Below, in pieces: positions 7,442 through 16,322 of a stretch of DNA of 64,000 nucleotides. Origin of the DNA: an uncultured Christensenella sp. (lineage in GTDB: Bacteria > Bacillota > Clostridia > Christensenellales > Borkfalkiaceae). The position numbers and the translations under genes were made by a program. The notes under the pieces are model-generated. The model was not told the origin of the DNA. It saw only the letters and a program-made list of their open reading frames with translations, and searched no databases. Location of the stretch: the NCBI GenBank assembly GCA_910586065.1, contig CAJUGI010000001.1, positions 62,001 to 126,000 on the forward strand. The letters are read 5' to 3'. Position 1 is the first letter of the stretch; the number at the start of each line of letters is the position of its first letter.

Positions 7442-8161
7442 ATGAAAAATAAAAATATAGCTTTTGTTTGTTGTGTATTATTAAGTGTTGCGCTTTCTGT
7501 GCTTTCGATTTGTTTGCATTTTATTTCGTTTGATAACGAAAAAGATGCAACAAGTATATTTAATGAATGTTTATATAACATTGTAGAAGTTAAAGCTAAA
7601 ACCGATGGTATTGGGGAGAGTTTTGGCACAGGTGAAATTTTATCTTCTAATGGTAGAATAATTACTAATTCGCATGTCGTTACATATACACGTTTAGGTG
7701 TAGTAAATGAATTTGAAAAATACTATATTAGGTTTGCTTATGAAGATGAATATCGTGAGGTAAGACTTGAAAAATATAATACGGAATTAGATTTGGCGGT
7801 TTTATATTTTGAAGATATAAAGGGTTTAAATATAAAACCGATAAAGTGTGGGAATTCAAGTATTATAGAGTCGGGCGACAATGTATATGCTGTCGGAAAT
7901 GCATCCAATTATGGTATAGGTATATTTCAAGGTATTGTAAGTATTCCACTTGTAAATATTGAACTTGATGGATTGACAAGGGCTGTTATTCAATGTGATT
8001 TAACTATTGCTGCGGGTAACAGTGGGGGTGCGTTATTGGATAAAAGTGGGGAGATGATAGGTGTAACAACATTTAGGACTAAGGATATGTCAGGCAATGT
8101 TATTTATGGAATAGTTTATTGTATTCCAATAAATACGGTACTTGAATATATAAATGAATAA
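7442..8161 (+). CDS. Membrane-anchored trypsin-like (DegP/HtrA-type) serine protease, no PDZ domain
   Basis: 239 residues. One N-terminal membrane segment (about 7-27) and an extracytoplasmic S1C-type protease domain. The full catalytic triad is visible: His78 (ITNSHVV), Asp117 (ELDLAVL) and Ser194 (GNSGGALL). HtrA proteins normally carry a C-terminal PDZ domain; none is present. The downstream gene starts 21 bases later with a strong ribosome site, so the two are probably co-transcribed. A role in processing the neighbouring membrane protein is possible but is inference. The gene sits within the carbohydrate locus yet has no evident link to starch use. Confidence 0.82.
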   Translation: MKNKNIAFVCCVLLSVALSVLSICLHFISFDNEKDATSIFNECLYNIVEVKAKTDGIGESFGTGEILSSNGRIITNSHVVTYTRLGVVNEFEKYYIRFAYEDEYREVRLEKYNTELDLAVLYFEDIKGLNIKPIKCGNSSIIESGDNVYAVGNASNYGIGIFQGIVSIPLVNIELDGLTRAVIQCDLTIAAGNSGGALLDKSGEMIGVTTFRTKDMSGNVIYGIVYCIPINTVLEYINE

Positions 8162-8182
8162 AATTTTAGGAGGTGTTTTCGT

Positions 8183-9406
8183 ATGAAAACAATAAAAAAA
8201 TTAAGCATAGCAGCTATTGTTTTAGCTGTTTTTATGCTGGTAGTCTTTACTTTGGGTGGAAAACCCATAATAAGTAAAGCAAAAGTTAGAACGATAGATA
8301 CTGATGCTATCGCTACGTTATCGTATGATGAAAAAGCACAACAAGAGCTTGATAAATTCGATGAATACGAGGTTTATGAACACCAAGAGAAAAATGGTGT
8401 TATAAAGTTTGTTGGTACTCGTTCGTATGCAGCCGAAGAATTTTCAGATTGCGATTATGTCGCAATGACTGATGAGGAGGTAAATGTTACATATGATTTA
8501 TCTTGCGATACAAATACCACGAGTGTAAGCATGGAGATAACATATGAGCAAAAAGATGAAGTATTAAATGTAGATTATGTAAATATTTCTAAAATAGAAT
8601 ACCAAGAAGATAGCGAAAGTGCTATAATATATTTTGAAGATGGAACGGTTGTTAACTCAAAGGACTATTTAGGTGATGAAACATTAGACAACTGTGTTGT
8701 TATAGCGGCCGCAGCCGCAGGAACAATGACGGTCTTGTTGCAAGTTGTTGTAGTTGTTTTGGTCGCAGTTGTAGTCTATTTTGTCCTTTCGTGGCTTTTC
8801 CCTTGGATAAAAAGAGCTATAACTAATTATAGATATGAAAACAGGACAACTTATCAAAGTACAACCTATGCGATTCCAGCAATTGCAATTGATGGGATAA
8901 GATATGAAGCTAAAGCAAAAAGCAAAGCAGAAGTTCAAGCATTGCCGCGAAAAAATAAAGACAATGATCCGCCTATTTATTATTTAGCTTTTGCTTCCGG
9001 TATATCAAATAGAAATGGAATTACCGATACGGTGATTCCTGCGGGGGGCTTATATATTTCAAACCAAATTACATATGAACAGGCTATTGGGGTTATGACG
9101 ACATCGCAAGTAGCTACAGTAGTAAGAGATGGGGTAACTTATTCATTTATTCCCAGTATATATACTTATTATGAAAGCGATATACTGGATGTTATGGATA
9201 TGATAGGATATCATACAGATACGCCAAGATTAAAGCCAGAATGGCATTTAATTGAGAATGGAAGCGTAAATGGATTGCCGCATTATCATCCGGCAAATAT
9301 TTATGACTTACAAGTAAATAAAGGAAATGGAACTAAAACATTTAGGCATCATGCTTTCTTTTGGGAGTTTAATTTTAGCATATGGAATACTTATCAATAC
9401 GCGTAG
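8183..9406 (+). CDS. Membrane protein with toxin-like C-terminal domain
   Basis: 407 residues; AGGAGG lies 9 bases before ATG 8183. An N-terminal signal/anchor (about 8-28), an acidic extracytoplasmic region (about 30-170), a strongly hydrophobic segment (about 172-207, Ala- and Val-rich), then a basic C-terminal half ending in GLPHYHPANIYDLQVNKGNG and a His-His pair. PHYHP-type endings occur in putative nuclease or polymorphic toxin modules of Gram-positive bacteria, but the match is by eye and weak. Flanked by a protease gene upstream and a 243-aa gene downstream that could be an immunity protein. Function remains unknown. Confidence 0.6.
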   Translation: MKTIKKLSIAAIVLAVFMLVVFTLGGKPIISKAKVRTIDTDAIATLSYDEKAQQELDKFDEYEVYEHQEKNGVIKFVGTRSYAAEEFSDCDYVAMTDEEVNVTYDLSCDTNTTSVSMEITYEQKDEVLNVDYVNISKIEYQEDSESAIIYFEDGTVVNSKDYLGDETLDNCVVIAAAAAGTMTVLLQVVVVVLVAVVVYFVLSWLFPWIKRAITNYRYENRTTYQSTTYAIPAIAIDGIRYEAKAKSKAEVQALPRKNKDNDPPIYYLAFASGISNRNGITDTVIPAGGLYISNQITYEQAIGVMTTSQVATVVRDGVTYSFIPSIYTYYESDILDVMDMIGYHTDTPRLKPEWHLIENGSVNGLPHYHPANIYDLQVNKGNGTKTFRHHAFFWEFNFSIWNTYQYA

Positions 9407-9419
9407 TTTGGAGATTTAA

Positions 9420-10151
9420 ATGAAAAACTTATTGGCGGCTAGACAATTTTTCTCTGATGTCTTTGGTGCTGTTTGCTTCTATAATGACAGGCAAGACGGA
9501 TATATTGCATTTTCTGACGGGCGCAAATCGATAGAAACGCTTTCGATATATTTTCCAAATAAACTGGACTTGTATGATTTAGAAACAAAAAAACGTTTGA
9601 CAAATGCAGTCGGTGAAAACTTCTATGAGCGCTACTGCGGTGCAAAGAGCAGGATGCTTTGCGGCTTATATTCTTCGCAACTAATGGTGGCTTACTATTA
9701 TGATAATAAAGTAATCGGAATTCATAGCTATAATCATTTGGGACTTAAAGGCTCAGTGGATCGTATATTTAATTATTTTTGTGGCGTTAACCTTAATCTT
9801 TACGCAGAGAATGAGAGATGCTTTTCGGCATCTGTCTGTACAAATAATAATATAAAAATAGAAACAGGATACAATATTCAAAATGTTGTAGAAAGTTATT
9901 TGAATGAAATTGATTATAAATTTGACGAGTATTTTAGGTTAGACGTTTCGCTTAATTATCCCGTTTTGGAACAACAAAAACGTTTTAAACAAATAGATGA
10001 AATATACGGTACGGAGAATTCAAATTTTTGTTTATGCGCTAAACGGCGTGCTGAAAGATTTAGCAAGTTAATGGGTGCGCTATCAAAAGAAGATTTGCAA
10101 GAATTTTATAACGATATAGGAATTGGTAAGACTATTTTAAAAAAGGATTAG
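9420..10151 (+). CDS. Hypothetical 243-aa protein, possible immunity partner
   Basis: Soluble protein, no signal peptide or membrane segment, rich in aromatic residues and Cys in its middle (residues about 110-140). Start at 9420 follows GGAG by 6 bases; it begins 13 bases after the toxin-like gene. I do not recognise the family. Its position as the last gene of a three-gene cluster closed by a terminator is what suggests an immunity or accessory role; there is no motif evidence. Confidence 0.55.
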   Translation: MKNLLAARQFFSDVFGAVCFYNDRQDGYIAFSDGRKSIETLSIYFPNKLDLYDLETKKRLTNAVGENFYERYCGAKSRMLCGLYSSQLMVAYYYDNKVIGIHSYNHLGLKGSVDRIFNYFCGVNLNLYAENERCFSASVCTNNNIKIETGYNIQNVVESYLNEIDYKFDEYFRLDVSLNYPVLEQQKRFKQIDEIYGTENSNFCLCAKRRAERFSKLMGALSKEDLQEFYNDIGIGKTILKKD

Positions 10152-10198
10152 TAATAGGATTTATCAATAAGACCAATATAATTGACAGTATAATTGAG

Positions 10199-10245
10199 AA
10201 AGCGGCTTTTGGATAGAAATATCCGAAAGTCGCTTTATTTTATTC
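10199..10245 (+). terminator. Terminator after the protease/toxin-like cluster
   Basis: Long imperfect stem around a GAAA-type loop: AAAGCGGCTTTTGGATA pairs with TATCCGAAAGTCGCTTT, followed by ATTTTATT. Confidence 0.85.
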
Positions 10246-10315
10246 AGGTCTATAAATTGATATTTTGGTAAAGTTTAACATTTTTTGTGAAATGGGAAAT
10301 TTTTTTAAAAAGGTA

Positions 10316-10362
10316 TTGACAAGCGAGATTGTGTGTATTATAATTTAGTTAATCGATTAACT
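10316..10362 (+). promoter_or_regulatory. Lipoprotein promoter with second copy of the LacI-type operator
   Basis: TTGACA (10316-10321), 17-base spacer, TATAAT (10339-10344), then AGTTAATCGATTAACT (10347-10362), identical over 16 bases to the site before the amylase. A half-site-like ATTAATCGA follows at about 10366. The layout matches the amylase promoter, so the two secreted starch proteins are probably co-regulated. Confidence 0.9.
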
Positions 10363-10398
10363 AAAATTAATCGACAAAATAATTTCGAGGTGGAAATA

Positions 10399-12204
10399 AT
10401 GAAGAAAACAACCAAATGGGTAGGTTTAATTGTCGCTTCGGCTGTATGTGTAACTTCTGTCGCTATGCTTGCAGCTTGTAAAGATGACGATGCAACAAAA
10501 ACGGAATATACGGTAACGTATTATGACGGCGACACAGTGTTGGACACACAAAAAGTTAAAGAAGGAGAAAAGGCAACAAAGTGGACGCCGACAAAAACGA
10601 ATTATACGTTTGACAATTGGTATGCTACTCCGAATTATGCTCATTTGTTTGACTTCGATGCGCCTATTACGGAAAATAAGTCCGCATTTGCAAAGTTCAC
10701 ATCATCGCTTGTCGTTGAAGATACCCGTGAATTCTATATTTGCGGTCAAGGAAGCAGTAGTGCGCTCGGCGGTTCTGCGGCTTTAAAAGATAGTGCTAAA
10801 ATGACAAAAGCAACGGATAAGAATGAATATACTCTTACCGTTGATTTATACGAAAACGACTGGTTCCAATTTGTAACCAATACTTCTTGGGATTATCAGC
10901 GTGGTTGGGGCTACATGAATACGGGTACGCTTGATAACGTTGTGTACTTTGCTTCAAACGGCAGTATAGACGGTAGCAAACCCACAAAAATGGAAGATAT
11001 AGTTTGCAAAAAAGACGGTAACTATACTTTCACGCTTACAACTCACCCTGCGGACGATTTAGGGCATCCTACCGAATTGAGCGCATCGGATACCATTACT
11101 TGGGTACGCAACGGCGATGTTCAGGGCGAATTGGAAACCGTTATGACTTATTATATTAAGGGCGAAAAAATTACCGCATGGCAGGATATTTTTACAACCC
11201 ATACGGAAATGAAACAAACCGATAACCCTAACGTATATACTTTGAGTGCTTATATTAAAGAGGGCGACCAATTTATGTTCGCTTCAACGGCGACCACAGG
11301 AACTGAAACAAAGCCGGGTACTGTTTATATTAAAGCAAGTAACCTTGACGAAGCAAGCAAAGCATATTTAGACGGCACTACCGGAAATATGACGGCAAAA
11401 GCAAGCGGAACTTACACGTTTACTTACAATGCCGAAACAACGAAGCTGTCTGTAACGTTCGATGCAAGCAAAGGTTTAGTAGCGGCTGATTACTACCTTG
11501 ACGGTACTTTCGGGGAAGGGCATAACTGGTCAAATAACTGTTTCAATACCGATTATAAACTTACGGAAACTGCGGCAGGTTCGGGTGTTTACGAAATAAA
11601 AGATTTTGAGCTTAAAGCAGGTACGGAGTTCTGTATTCAGGCGTTCAAAGCAGGTTCTACCGAGCCGGGCGACAAGTGGGTAAATCAGGTAGGAAATTAT
11701 AACTACCGTTATTATATCGGTGCGGCTAATTTGGTAGAAGCGGCAAAACCTGCACCCGAAGGCAATAACTATAACTTCAAAGTAGTTACCGCAGGAACTT
11801 ACAATATTACTTTCGACAGCTATTCCAAGATAGTAAATATCAAATCGGCAGATGCAGGTTACGATATTTATATTAAAGGACTTAATATTACTATCGGAGA
11901 TAACACAAGTTCGTGGGAACATGGATTTAACGAAGTATGGAAGCTGAAACTTAACAGTGATAAAACTGCGTATGAGCTGACTTTTGATGCCACAGTTGGA
12001 GCAACTTTTGGTTTGGCAAAATATGATGAAGGCGCATCGTCCGGTAACGGAGATTTCCTTAACACCGCCAGCTTAGGTACTGCCGGCGACGCAAACGATA
12101 AATTCGGTGCAAGCGGTAATTTTAACTGTACTGAGGTGGGAACATACAAAATCGTATATACTATCGCAACCGAAAAAATAGATTTCTATGTTGTAAACGC
12201 ATAA
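10399..12204 (+). CDS. Surface lipoprotein with four starch-binding-like repeats
   Basis: 601 residues. ATG 10399 follows GAGGTGG. Signal peptide with lipobox LAAC at about residues 29-32, so it is a membrane-anchored surface protein. An InlB/Listeria-Bacteroides-type beta repeat follows (about 36-97), then four repeats of about 110-140 residues beginning near 111, 249, 363 and 487 (EFYICGQ, TYYIKGE, DYYLDGT, YDIYIKG). Each ends in a YTFTL / YTFTY / YNITF / YKIVY strand. This pattern resembles SusE/SusF-type starch-binding domains. Given shared regulation with the secreted GH13 enzyme it probably holds starch or maltodextrin at the cell surface. It is not the ABC transporter binding protein, which is encoded at 14882. 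Confidence 0.75.
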   Translation: MKKTTKWVGLIVASAVCVTSVAMLAACKDDDATKTEYTVTYYDGDTVLDTQKVKEGEKATKWTPTKTNYTFDNWYATPNYAHLFDFDAPITENKSAFAKFTSSLVVEDTREFYICGQGSSSALGGSAALKDSAKMTKATDKNEYTLTVDLYENDWFQFVTNTSWDYQRGWGYMNTGTLDNVVYFASNGSIDGSKPTKMEDIVCKKDGNYTFTLTTHPADDLGHPTELSASDTITWVRNGDVQGELETVMTYYIKGEKITAWQDIFTTHTEMKQTDNPNVYTLSAYIKEGDQFMFASTATTGTETKPGTVYIKASNLDEASKAYLDGTTGNMTAKASGTYTFTYNAETTKLSVTFDASKGLVAADYYLDGTFGEGHNWSNNCFNTDYKLTETAAGSGVYEIKDFELKAGTEFCIQAFKAGSTEPGDKWVNQVGNYNYRYYIGAANLVEAAKPAPEGNNYNFKVVTAGTYNITFDSYSKIVNIKSADAGYDIYIKGLNITIGDNTSSWEHGFNEVWKLKLNSDKTAYELTFDATVGATFGLAKYDEGASSGNGDFLNTASLGTAGDANDKFGASGNFNCTEVGTYKIVYTIATEKIDFYVVNA

Positions 12205-12239
12205 AAATAAACGCTTGAAATCATTTTTTTCTCCAAAAG

Positions 12240-12277
12240 ATAACGGGCGTTCATAACTGAACGCCCGTTATTTTTAA
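12240..12277. terminator. Bidirectional terminator
   Basis: Fourteen-base perfect stem (12240-12253 with 12259-12272), loop of five bases, T-run on the plus side and A-run on the other. Serves the lipoprotein gene and the convergent LacI-family gene. Confidence 0.9.
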
Positions 12278-13077
12278 ACTTCAAAATTGTGTACAGTGAA
12301 AGAGATGCGTTGTGTGGCTTCATTAAGGCAAGATAGGATATGCTTGCACTTATCGGCAACAAGGTTTTTAGGGAAATATACATCTGTGCTTGTATTTAAC
12401 AGATAATCTGCTATTACTTTACTATCGGAAAGAATATTCTTTTTATCGTTAATTATACGCAAATCGCTTAAAGTCGATATAAATGTTACATTACTAAATA
12501 TTGACTGAATGGTTTTCTTAATACTTTCGTCTGCGGGTAAAAGTGTGATATACTCATAAGTGCCGTTGAAATAGTTGTCTGCTTCGTATTTCAATTTTGC
12601 ATAGTCAGTTGTTATTTGAAAAAAGAGTGAGTCTTTGACAACACAATCAACTGCAATTAAAGGTGCATAATTCAAATTACCTATTGTTTTAAATGATTCT
12701 CTGTCAATGTTAAAAGCGATAATGGCATCAACGTTATTATCAAGTTGGCGATAAGGTAATCCATTTAAAACGAGTCCGTATTTATCAGAAGGGAATACTT
12801 TTCTTAAATTCTCTATGAAATAACCAAATTCTCCGTCATATAAAGAATTACCCGAATTTCCTGAATATAAGGATATTAGCTTGGAATTCGGGGTAGCTCT
12901 CAAAGTTTTTGCGAAGGTATTTGGCTTATAATTATAAAGGTTTACAATTTGTAAAACTTTTTGCTTGGTTTCTTCTGTATATTTTTCTGTGTGAAGCCCG
13001 TTTATTATATAAGAAACGGTTGCAGAGGAAACTCCCGCTTCTCTTGCGATATCGTGTATTGTGATTTTCTTATCCAT
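12274..13077 (-). CDS. LacI/GalR-family regulator of the maltodextrin locus
   Basis: 267 residues from ATG 13077. N-terminal LacI helix-turn-helix is clear: ITIHDIAREAGVSSATVSYI, followed by the hinge region YKPNTFAKTLR. The sensor half is only about 210 residues, shorter than the usual 270 or so of the family, so part of the periplasmic-binding-like fold is reduced. Own promoter at 13085-13113. It lies between the lipoprotein gene and the cytoplasmic operon, and a 16-base palindrome of the LacI-site kind is found at both secreted-protein promoters. Likely a maltodextrin-responsive repressor; the effector is inference. Confidence 0.88.
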   Translation of the reverse strand: MDKKITIHDIAREAGVSSATVSYIINGLHTEKYTEETKQKVLQIVNLYNYKPNTFAKTLRATPNSKLISLYSGNSGNSLYDGEFGYFIENLRKVFPSDKYGLVLNGLPYRQLDNNVDAIIAFNIDRESFKTIGNLNYAPLIAVDCVVKDSLFFQITTDYAKLKYEADNYFNGTYEYITLLPADESIKKTIQSIFSNVTFISTLSDLRIINDKKNILSDSKVIADYLLNTSTDVYFPKNLVADKCKHILSCLNEATQRISFTVHNFEV

Positions 13078-13084
13078 ACTCTTT

Positions 13085-13113
13085 ATTATATAGATGCGGA
13101 TAAAAAATGTCAA
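13085..13113 (-). promoter_or_regulatory. Promoter of the LacI-family gene
   Basis: On the minus strand: TTGACA (13113-13108), 17-base spacer, TATAAT (13090-13085), eight bases before the ATG at 13077. The short leader leaves little room for a ribosome site. No operator palindrome is present here. Confidence 0.8.
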
Positions 13114-13133
13114 TACATATAAGGAAATAGAAA

Positions 13134-14804
13134 ATGAATGAATTTGCCATTGAACATATACCCGAATCAAAATATTGTTTTGCCGAAGATAAGAATACCG
13201 TTACGCTTCGATTAAGGGTAAGTAAGTATGATATGCCCGAAAAAGTAGAGGTGGTTTACGGCGGTAAATATGATTATGCCACAGTGCAATTAAGAGCTAT
13301 AATGAAGCGTTACTGTGAAGATAAATTATTTGCTTATTACACAGCAACATTGCATTTAGCCGACGTGCGCTTGGTATATATTTTTGCGATAACAGAAAAC
13401 GGCAAGGAATATTATTTTTCGGAAGATGGGCTTACTGAACACTATGATTATACGTTAAATTATTATAATTGTTTTCAGTTAGCTTATGTAAACGATATAG
13501 ACGTTATGAAGCCGATAGAGTGGTTGAAAACCGCAACCTTTTATCAAATTTTTGTCGAACGGTTTAATATCGGTTTAAAGGATAAAGACAAAAGCTATAT
13601 CAATTTAAAATGGGGAGAGCTTCCTAAGCCGAAAAGTTTTGCCGGAGGAGATATTAAAGGAATTACGGAGAAGCTAAACTACATAAACGATTTAGGTATA
13701 AACGCTTTGTATTTAACTCCTGTTTTCAGCTCAATATCAAACCATAAGTACGACATAAGCGATTATTATAATGTAGACAAAAATTTTGGAAGCAAAGACG
13801 ATTTAAAAGAACTGATAGATAAAGCTCACGCAATGGGAATGAAAATTGTTTTAGATGCGGTATTCAATCATTGTAGCGACCAAATAAGTCAGTTCCAAGA
13901 TGTATTGAAAAACGGCAGGAAGTCGAAATTTTATGACTGGTTTATTATAACTAACGATAATCCGTTACAATACGAATGTTTTGCTTCCTGCAAATATATG
14001 CCTAAATTCAATACATCCAAAAAAGAAGTTTGTGAGTATCTTATTGATATTGCAACGTATTGGATAAAAGAATTTGATATAGACGGTTGGCGGCTTGATG
14101 TTTCAGATGAAATATCTCACGAGTTTTGGCGACAGTTCAGGAGAGCTGTTAAAGAAGCAAAGCCTGACTGCGTTTTAATAGGCGAAAATTGGCACGATGC
14201 AAACGTTTATCTTCAAGGCGACCAATACGATAGCATAATGAATTATGCTTTCACAAAAGCGTGCTTAGACTTTTATGCGTTTAAACGCTTTACGCCGAAA
14301 CGGTTTGTAGAGAAACTTAACGAGCTGTTAATGCGAAATTGTAATGCGGCGAACAGTATGCTGCTCAATTTGTTAGATAGTCATGATACGCATAGGTTTT
14401 TTACACAAGTCAACTGCGATAAAGATAAATTATTAAATGCACTTTCAATGCTGTATTTTTTCGACGGGGTTCCTTGTATTTATTACGGAACGGAAATAGC
14501 CTTGCAAGGCTATCACGACCCTGACTCAAGGCGCACATTTGAATGGGATAAAGTAGATTCAAGTTCAACTCTAACTCAACTTATCAAGTATTTATGTTCA
14601 TTGAAAGCTAACGGAGAGCTTGCCGATAATAATATAGTTATAACTGAACATAACGGGATTATAGAAGTAGTAAGAGAAAAATACAAACTTATTCTTAACG
14701 GTAACGAATTTAAAATTAAATATACCCCTTTGAATAAAAGTTTTGCCTATAAATATGCTAATGGCGAACTTGACGGTTGGGGGTTCGTAATAGAGAAAAT
14801 ATAA
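13134..14804 (+). CDS. Cytoplasmic cyclomaltodextrinase/neopullulanase-type GH13 hydrolase
   Basis: 556 residues, no signal peptide. ATG 13134 is preceded by AAGGAAATAG. The N-terminal 130 residues are beta-rich and fit a CBM34-like domain. The GH13 barrel shows FYQIFVERF, DAVFNH, GWRLDVSDE (nucleophile Asp322), IGENW (Glu351) and LLDSHD (Asp415). These fit subfamily 20 (cyclomaltodextrinase, neopullulanase, maltogenic amylase), which opens imported cyclodextrins or branched maltodextrins. It is the first gene of the cytoplasmic operon running to 24195. I found no consensus promoter or operator copy directly before it, so its control is unclear. Confidence 0.9.
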   Translation: MNEFAIEHIPESKYCFAEDKNTVTLRLRVSKYDMPEKVEVVYGGKYDYATVQLRAIMKRYCEDKLFAYYTATLHLADVRLVYIFAITENGKEYYFSEDGLTEHYDYTLNYYNCFQLAYVNDIDVMKPIEWLKTATFYQIFVERFNIGLKDKDKSYINLKWGELPKPKSFAGGDIKGITEKLNYINDLGINALYLTPVFSSISNHKYDISDYYNVDKNFGSKDDLKELIDKAHAMGMKIVLDAVFNHCSDQISQFQDVLKNGRKSKFYDWFIITNDNPLQYECFASCKYMPKFNTSKKEVCEYLIDIATYWIKEFDIDGWRLDVSDEISHEFWRQFRRAVKEAKPDCVLIGENWHDANVYLQGDQYDSIMNYAFTKACLDFYAFKRFTPKRFVEKLNELLMRNCNAANSMLLNLLDSHDTHRFFTQVNCDKDKLLNALSMLYFFDGVPCIYYGTEIALQGYHDPDSRRTFEWDKVDSSSTLTQLIKYLCSLKANGELADNNIVITEHNGIIEVVREKYKLILNGNEFKIKYTPLNKSFAYKYANGELDGWGFVIEKI

Positions 14805-14819
14805 AATTCGGTACAATGT

Positions 14820-14857
14820 AAGGGATATATCCCTTATGCGTTTGTAAACAAACGCAT
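14820..14857 (+). promoter_or_regulatory. Two adjacent palindromes in the malE leader
   Basis: Perfect 16-base palindrome AAGGGATATATCCCTT (14820-14835) directly followed by a 22-base hairpin (14836-14857, stem ATGCGTTTG / CAAACGCAT, loop TAAA). No T-run follows, so these are unlikely to be a terminator. They may protect or separate the malE message. The same 16+22 layout occurs at 59132-59169 in the host. Confidence 0.7.
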
Positions 14858-14881
14858 AGATAATGTTTAAAGGAGGAAAAG

Positions 14882-16312
14882 ATGAAAAAAATATTACCGG
14901 CTTTAATAGCGCATATTGCGATTATTCTTGCAGTGATAATTGCTTTTGGCGTTATGAGTGTTGTCCGTAAAACGTATGCAGGCGGCGCAGAAAAATTTAC
15001 CGGCGAATTAGAAAGAAATGTTACTTTGCATATTCTTGAAAATAACACTGCAAAGGAACAGGGGTATCTTGAAGAACTTTTAAATGCTTTTAACGAGAAG
15101 TATAAAGAATACGGTATTAAAGCTGTGGATGCAAACGTTGACCAATTCAACGACCTTGAACAAAGTGGTCCGTTCGGATATGGTCCCGATGTCTTGTATC
15201 AGGCAAACGACGCCGTAATGAAATATGTTGACGGACACCACATATTACCATTACCTATTGAACAGCTTGATTGCTACGAACATATAAGTGAAAATGCTTG
15301 GGATGCTTATACAACCACTATATCAGAGCAAGAGTATGTTTTTGGAGTTCCTGTAAATATTCAGCAGCCGTTATTGTTTTATCGTGATGACTTGTTGCCT
15401 GATAATTGGGAAACCGAATGGGATGACGATAAGAACGGTGTGCCTGATATGATAGAAAACTGGTCTGCGTTATATCGGTATTCAAAACAAGTTAAACAAC
15501 AAAGTAACGGTAAAAAATACGGTTATATGCAATCCTTACTTGATAGCTATTTTTCTTCGGGTTATTTATTTTCCTTCGGCGGTTATTTGTTCGGTGGGGA
15601 AGATGGAACGGATACATATGATATAGGTTTAGCAAACGGGGATAGCTATAAAGGAGCAAAGATAATCAGACAGCTCGCTTCCGTTATGAATATGGAGTGT
15701 ACGGAATTTACGATTAGCGATAACAGATATACCCGACTTGCTTCCGGAACTTATTTTGCGACTATGACTACGCCTGACGTTTACACTATGTTTATCAGAG
15801 AAATGGTAAATGCAGGATATACAGAAGAATATGCGAAAGAACACGTTAAAATGGTAAACGTTCCCAAACTTCCTGTAAGCGGTGATTTGGAAGATGAAAG
15901 TCAAGGTTTTATGGATATGACTGTTATGGGTGGTGTAAACGGTTATGCAATAAGCTCTTATACAAAATATCCGAACGCTTCACTTGAATTTGTAAACTTC
16001 GCTACAAGCTATGATATGGTTAAAAAGAGAAATCAAATATTGGGTATTTCTCCTGCCCGTAAGGACATTATAGAAGAAATAGGTGGCTTGGATAAGATAA
16101 TAAACGAAAATCTCGATAGCGGTTCGATATATGTAATGCCGAGCGTTTGTGCGACTTCTCAAATATGGTCGCCAATGGAAACATTTTTCTCGCTTATAGC
16201 AGGAGATATACTTGAAGGTAAATCGGCATATGCTACGGACGAGTCTTTAAAGAAAGGACTTGAAGGCGTATCAAAAAATATATATGATGCAATTCATACT
16301 TTGGCAGGATAA
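14882..16312 (+). CDS. malE: Maltodextrin ABC transporter substrate-binding protein
   Basis: 476 residues behind a strong AAAGGAGG site. Family assignment rests on the extracellular binding-protein fold, motifs such as GYGPDVLYQANDAV and VFGVPVNIQQPLLFYRDDLL, and the following MalF/MalG genes. An N-terminal hydrophobic segment (about 8-28) is present, but there is no cysteine lipobox, unlike most Gram-positive binding proteins; it is probably held by an uncleaved anchor. An acidic DDDKNGVPD segment (about residues 180-188) looks like a calcium-binding loop. It delivers maltodextrins or cyclodextrins to the MalFG permease. Confidence 0.88.
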   Translation: MKKILPALIAHIAIILAVIIAFGVMSVVRKTYAGGAEKFTGELERNVTLHILENNTAKEQGYLEELLNAFNEKYKEYGIKAVDANVDQFNDLEQSGPFGYGPDVLYQANDAVMKYVDGHHILPLPIEQLDCYEHISENAWDAYTTTISEQEYVFGVPVNIQQPLLFYRDDLLPDNWETEWDDDKNGVPDMIENWSALYRYSKQVKQQSNGKKYGYMQSLLDSYFSSGYLFSFGGYLFGGEDGTDTYDIGLANGDSYKGAKIIRQLASVMNMECTEFTISDNRYTRLASGTYFATMTTPDVYTMFIREMVNAGYTEEYAKEHVKMVNVPKLPVSGDLEDESQGFMDMTVMGGVNGYAISSYTKYPNASLEFVNFATSYDMVKKRNQILGISPARKDIIEEIGGLDKIINENLDSGSIYVMPSVCATSQIWSPMETFFSLIAGDILEGKSAYATDESLKKGLEGVSKNIYDAIHTLAG

Positions 16313-16322
16313 GGAGGGAATT

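Noticed and set aside
4741..10362. Direct repeat flanking a transposon (4734 and 10347 copies)
   Set aside because: The segment between them has no transposase and both copies are placed precisely at promoters; similarity does not extend beyond promoter and operator.
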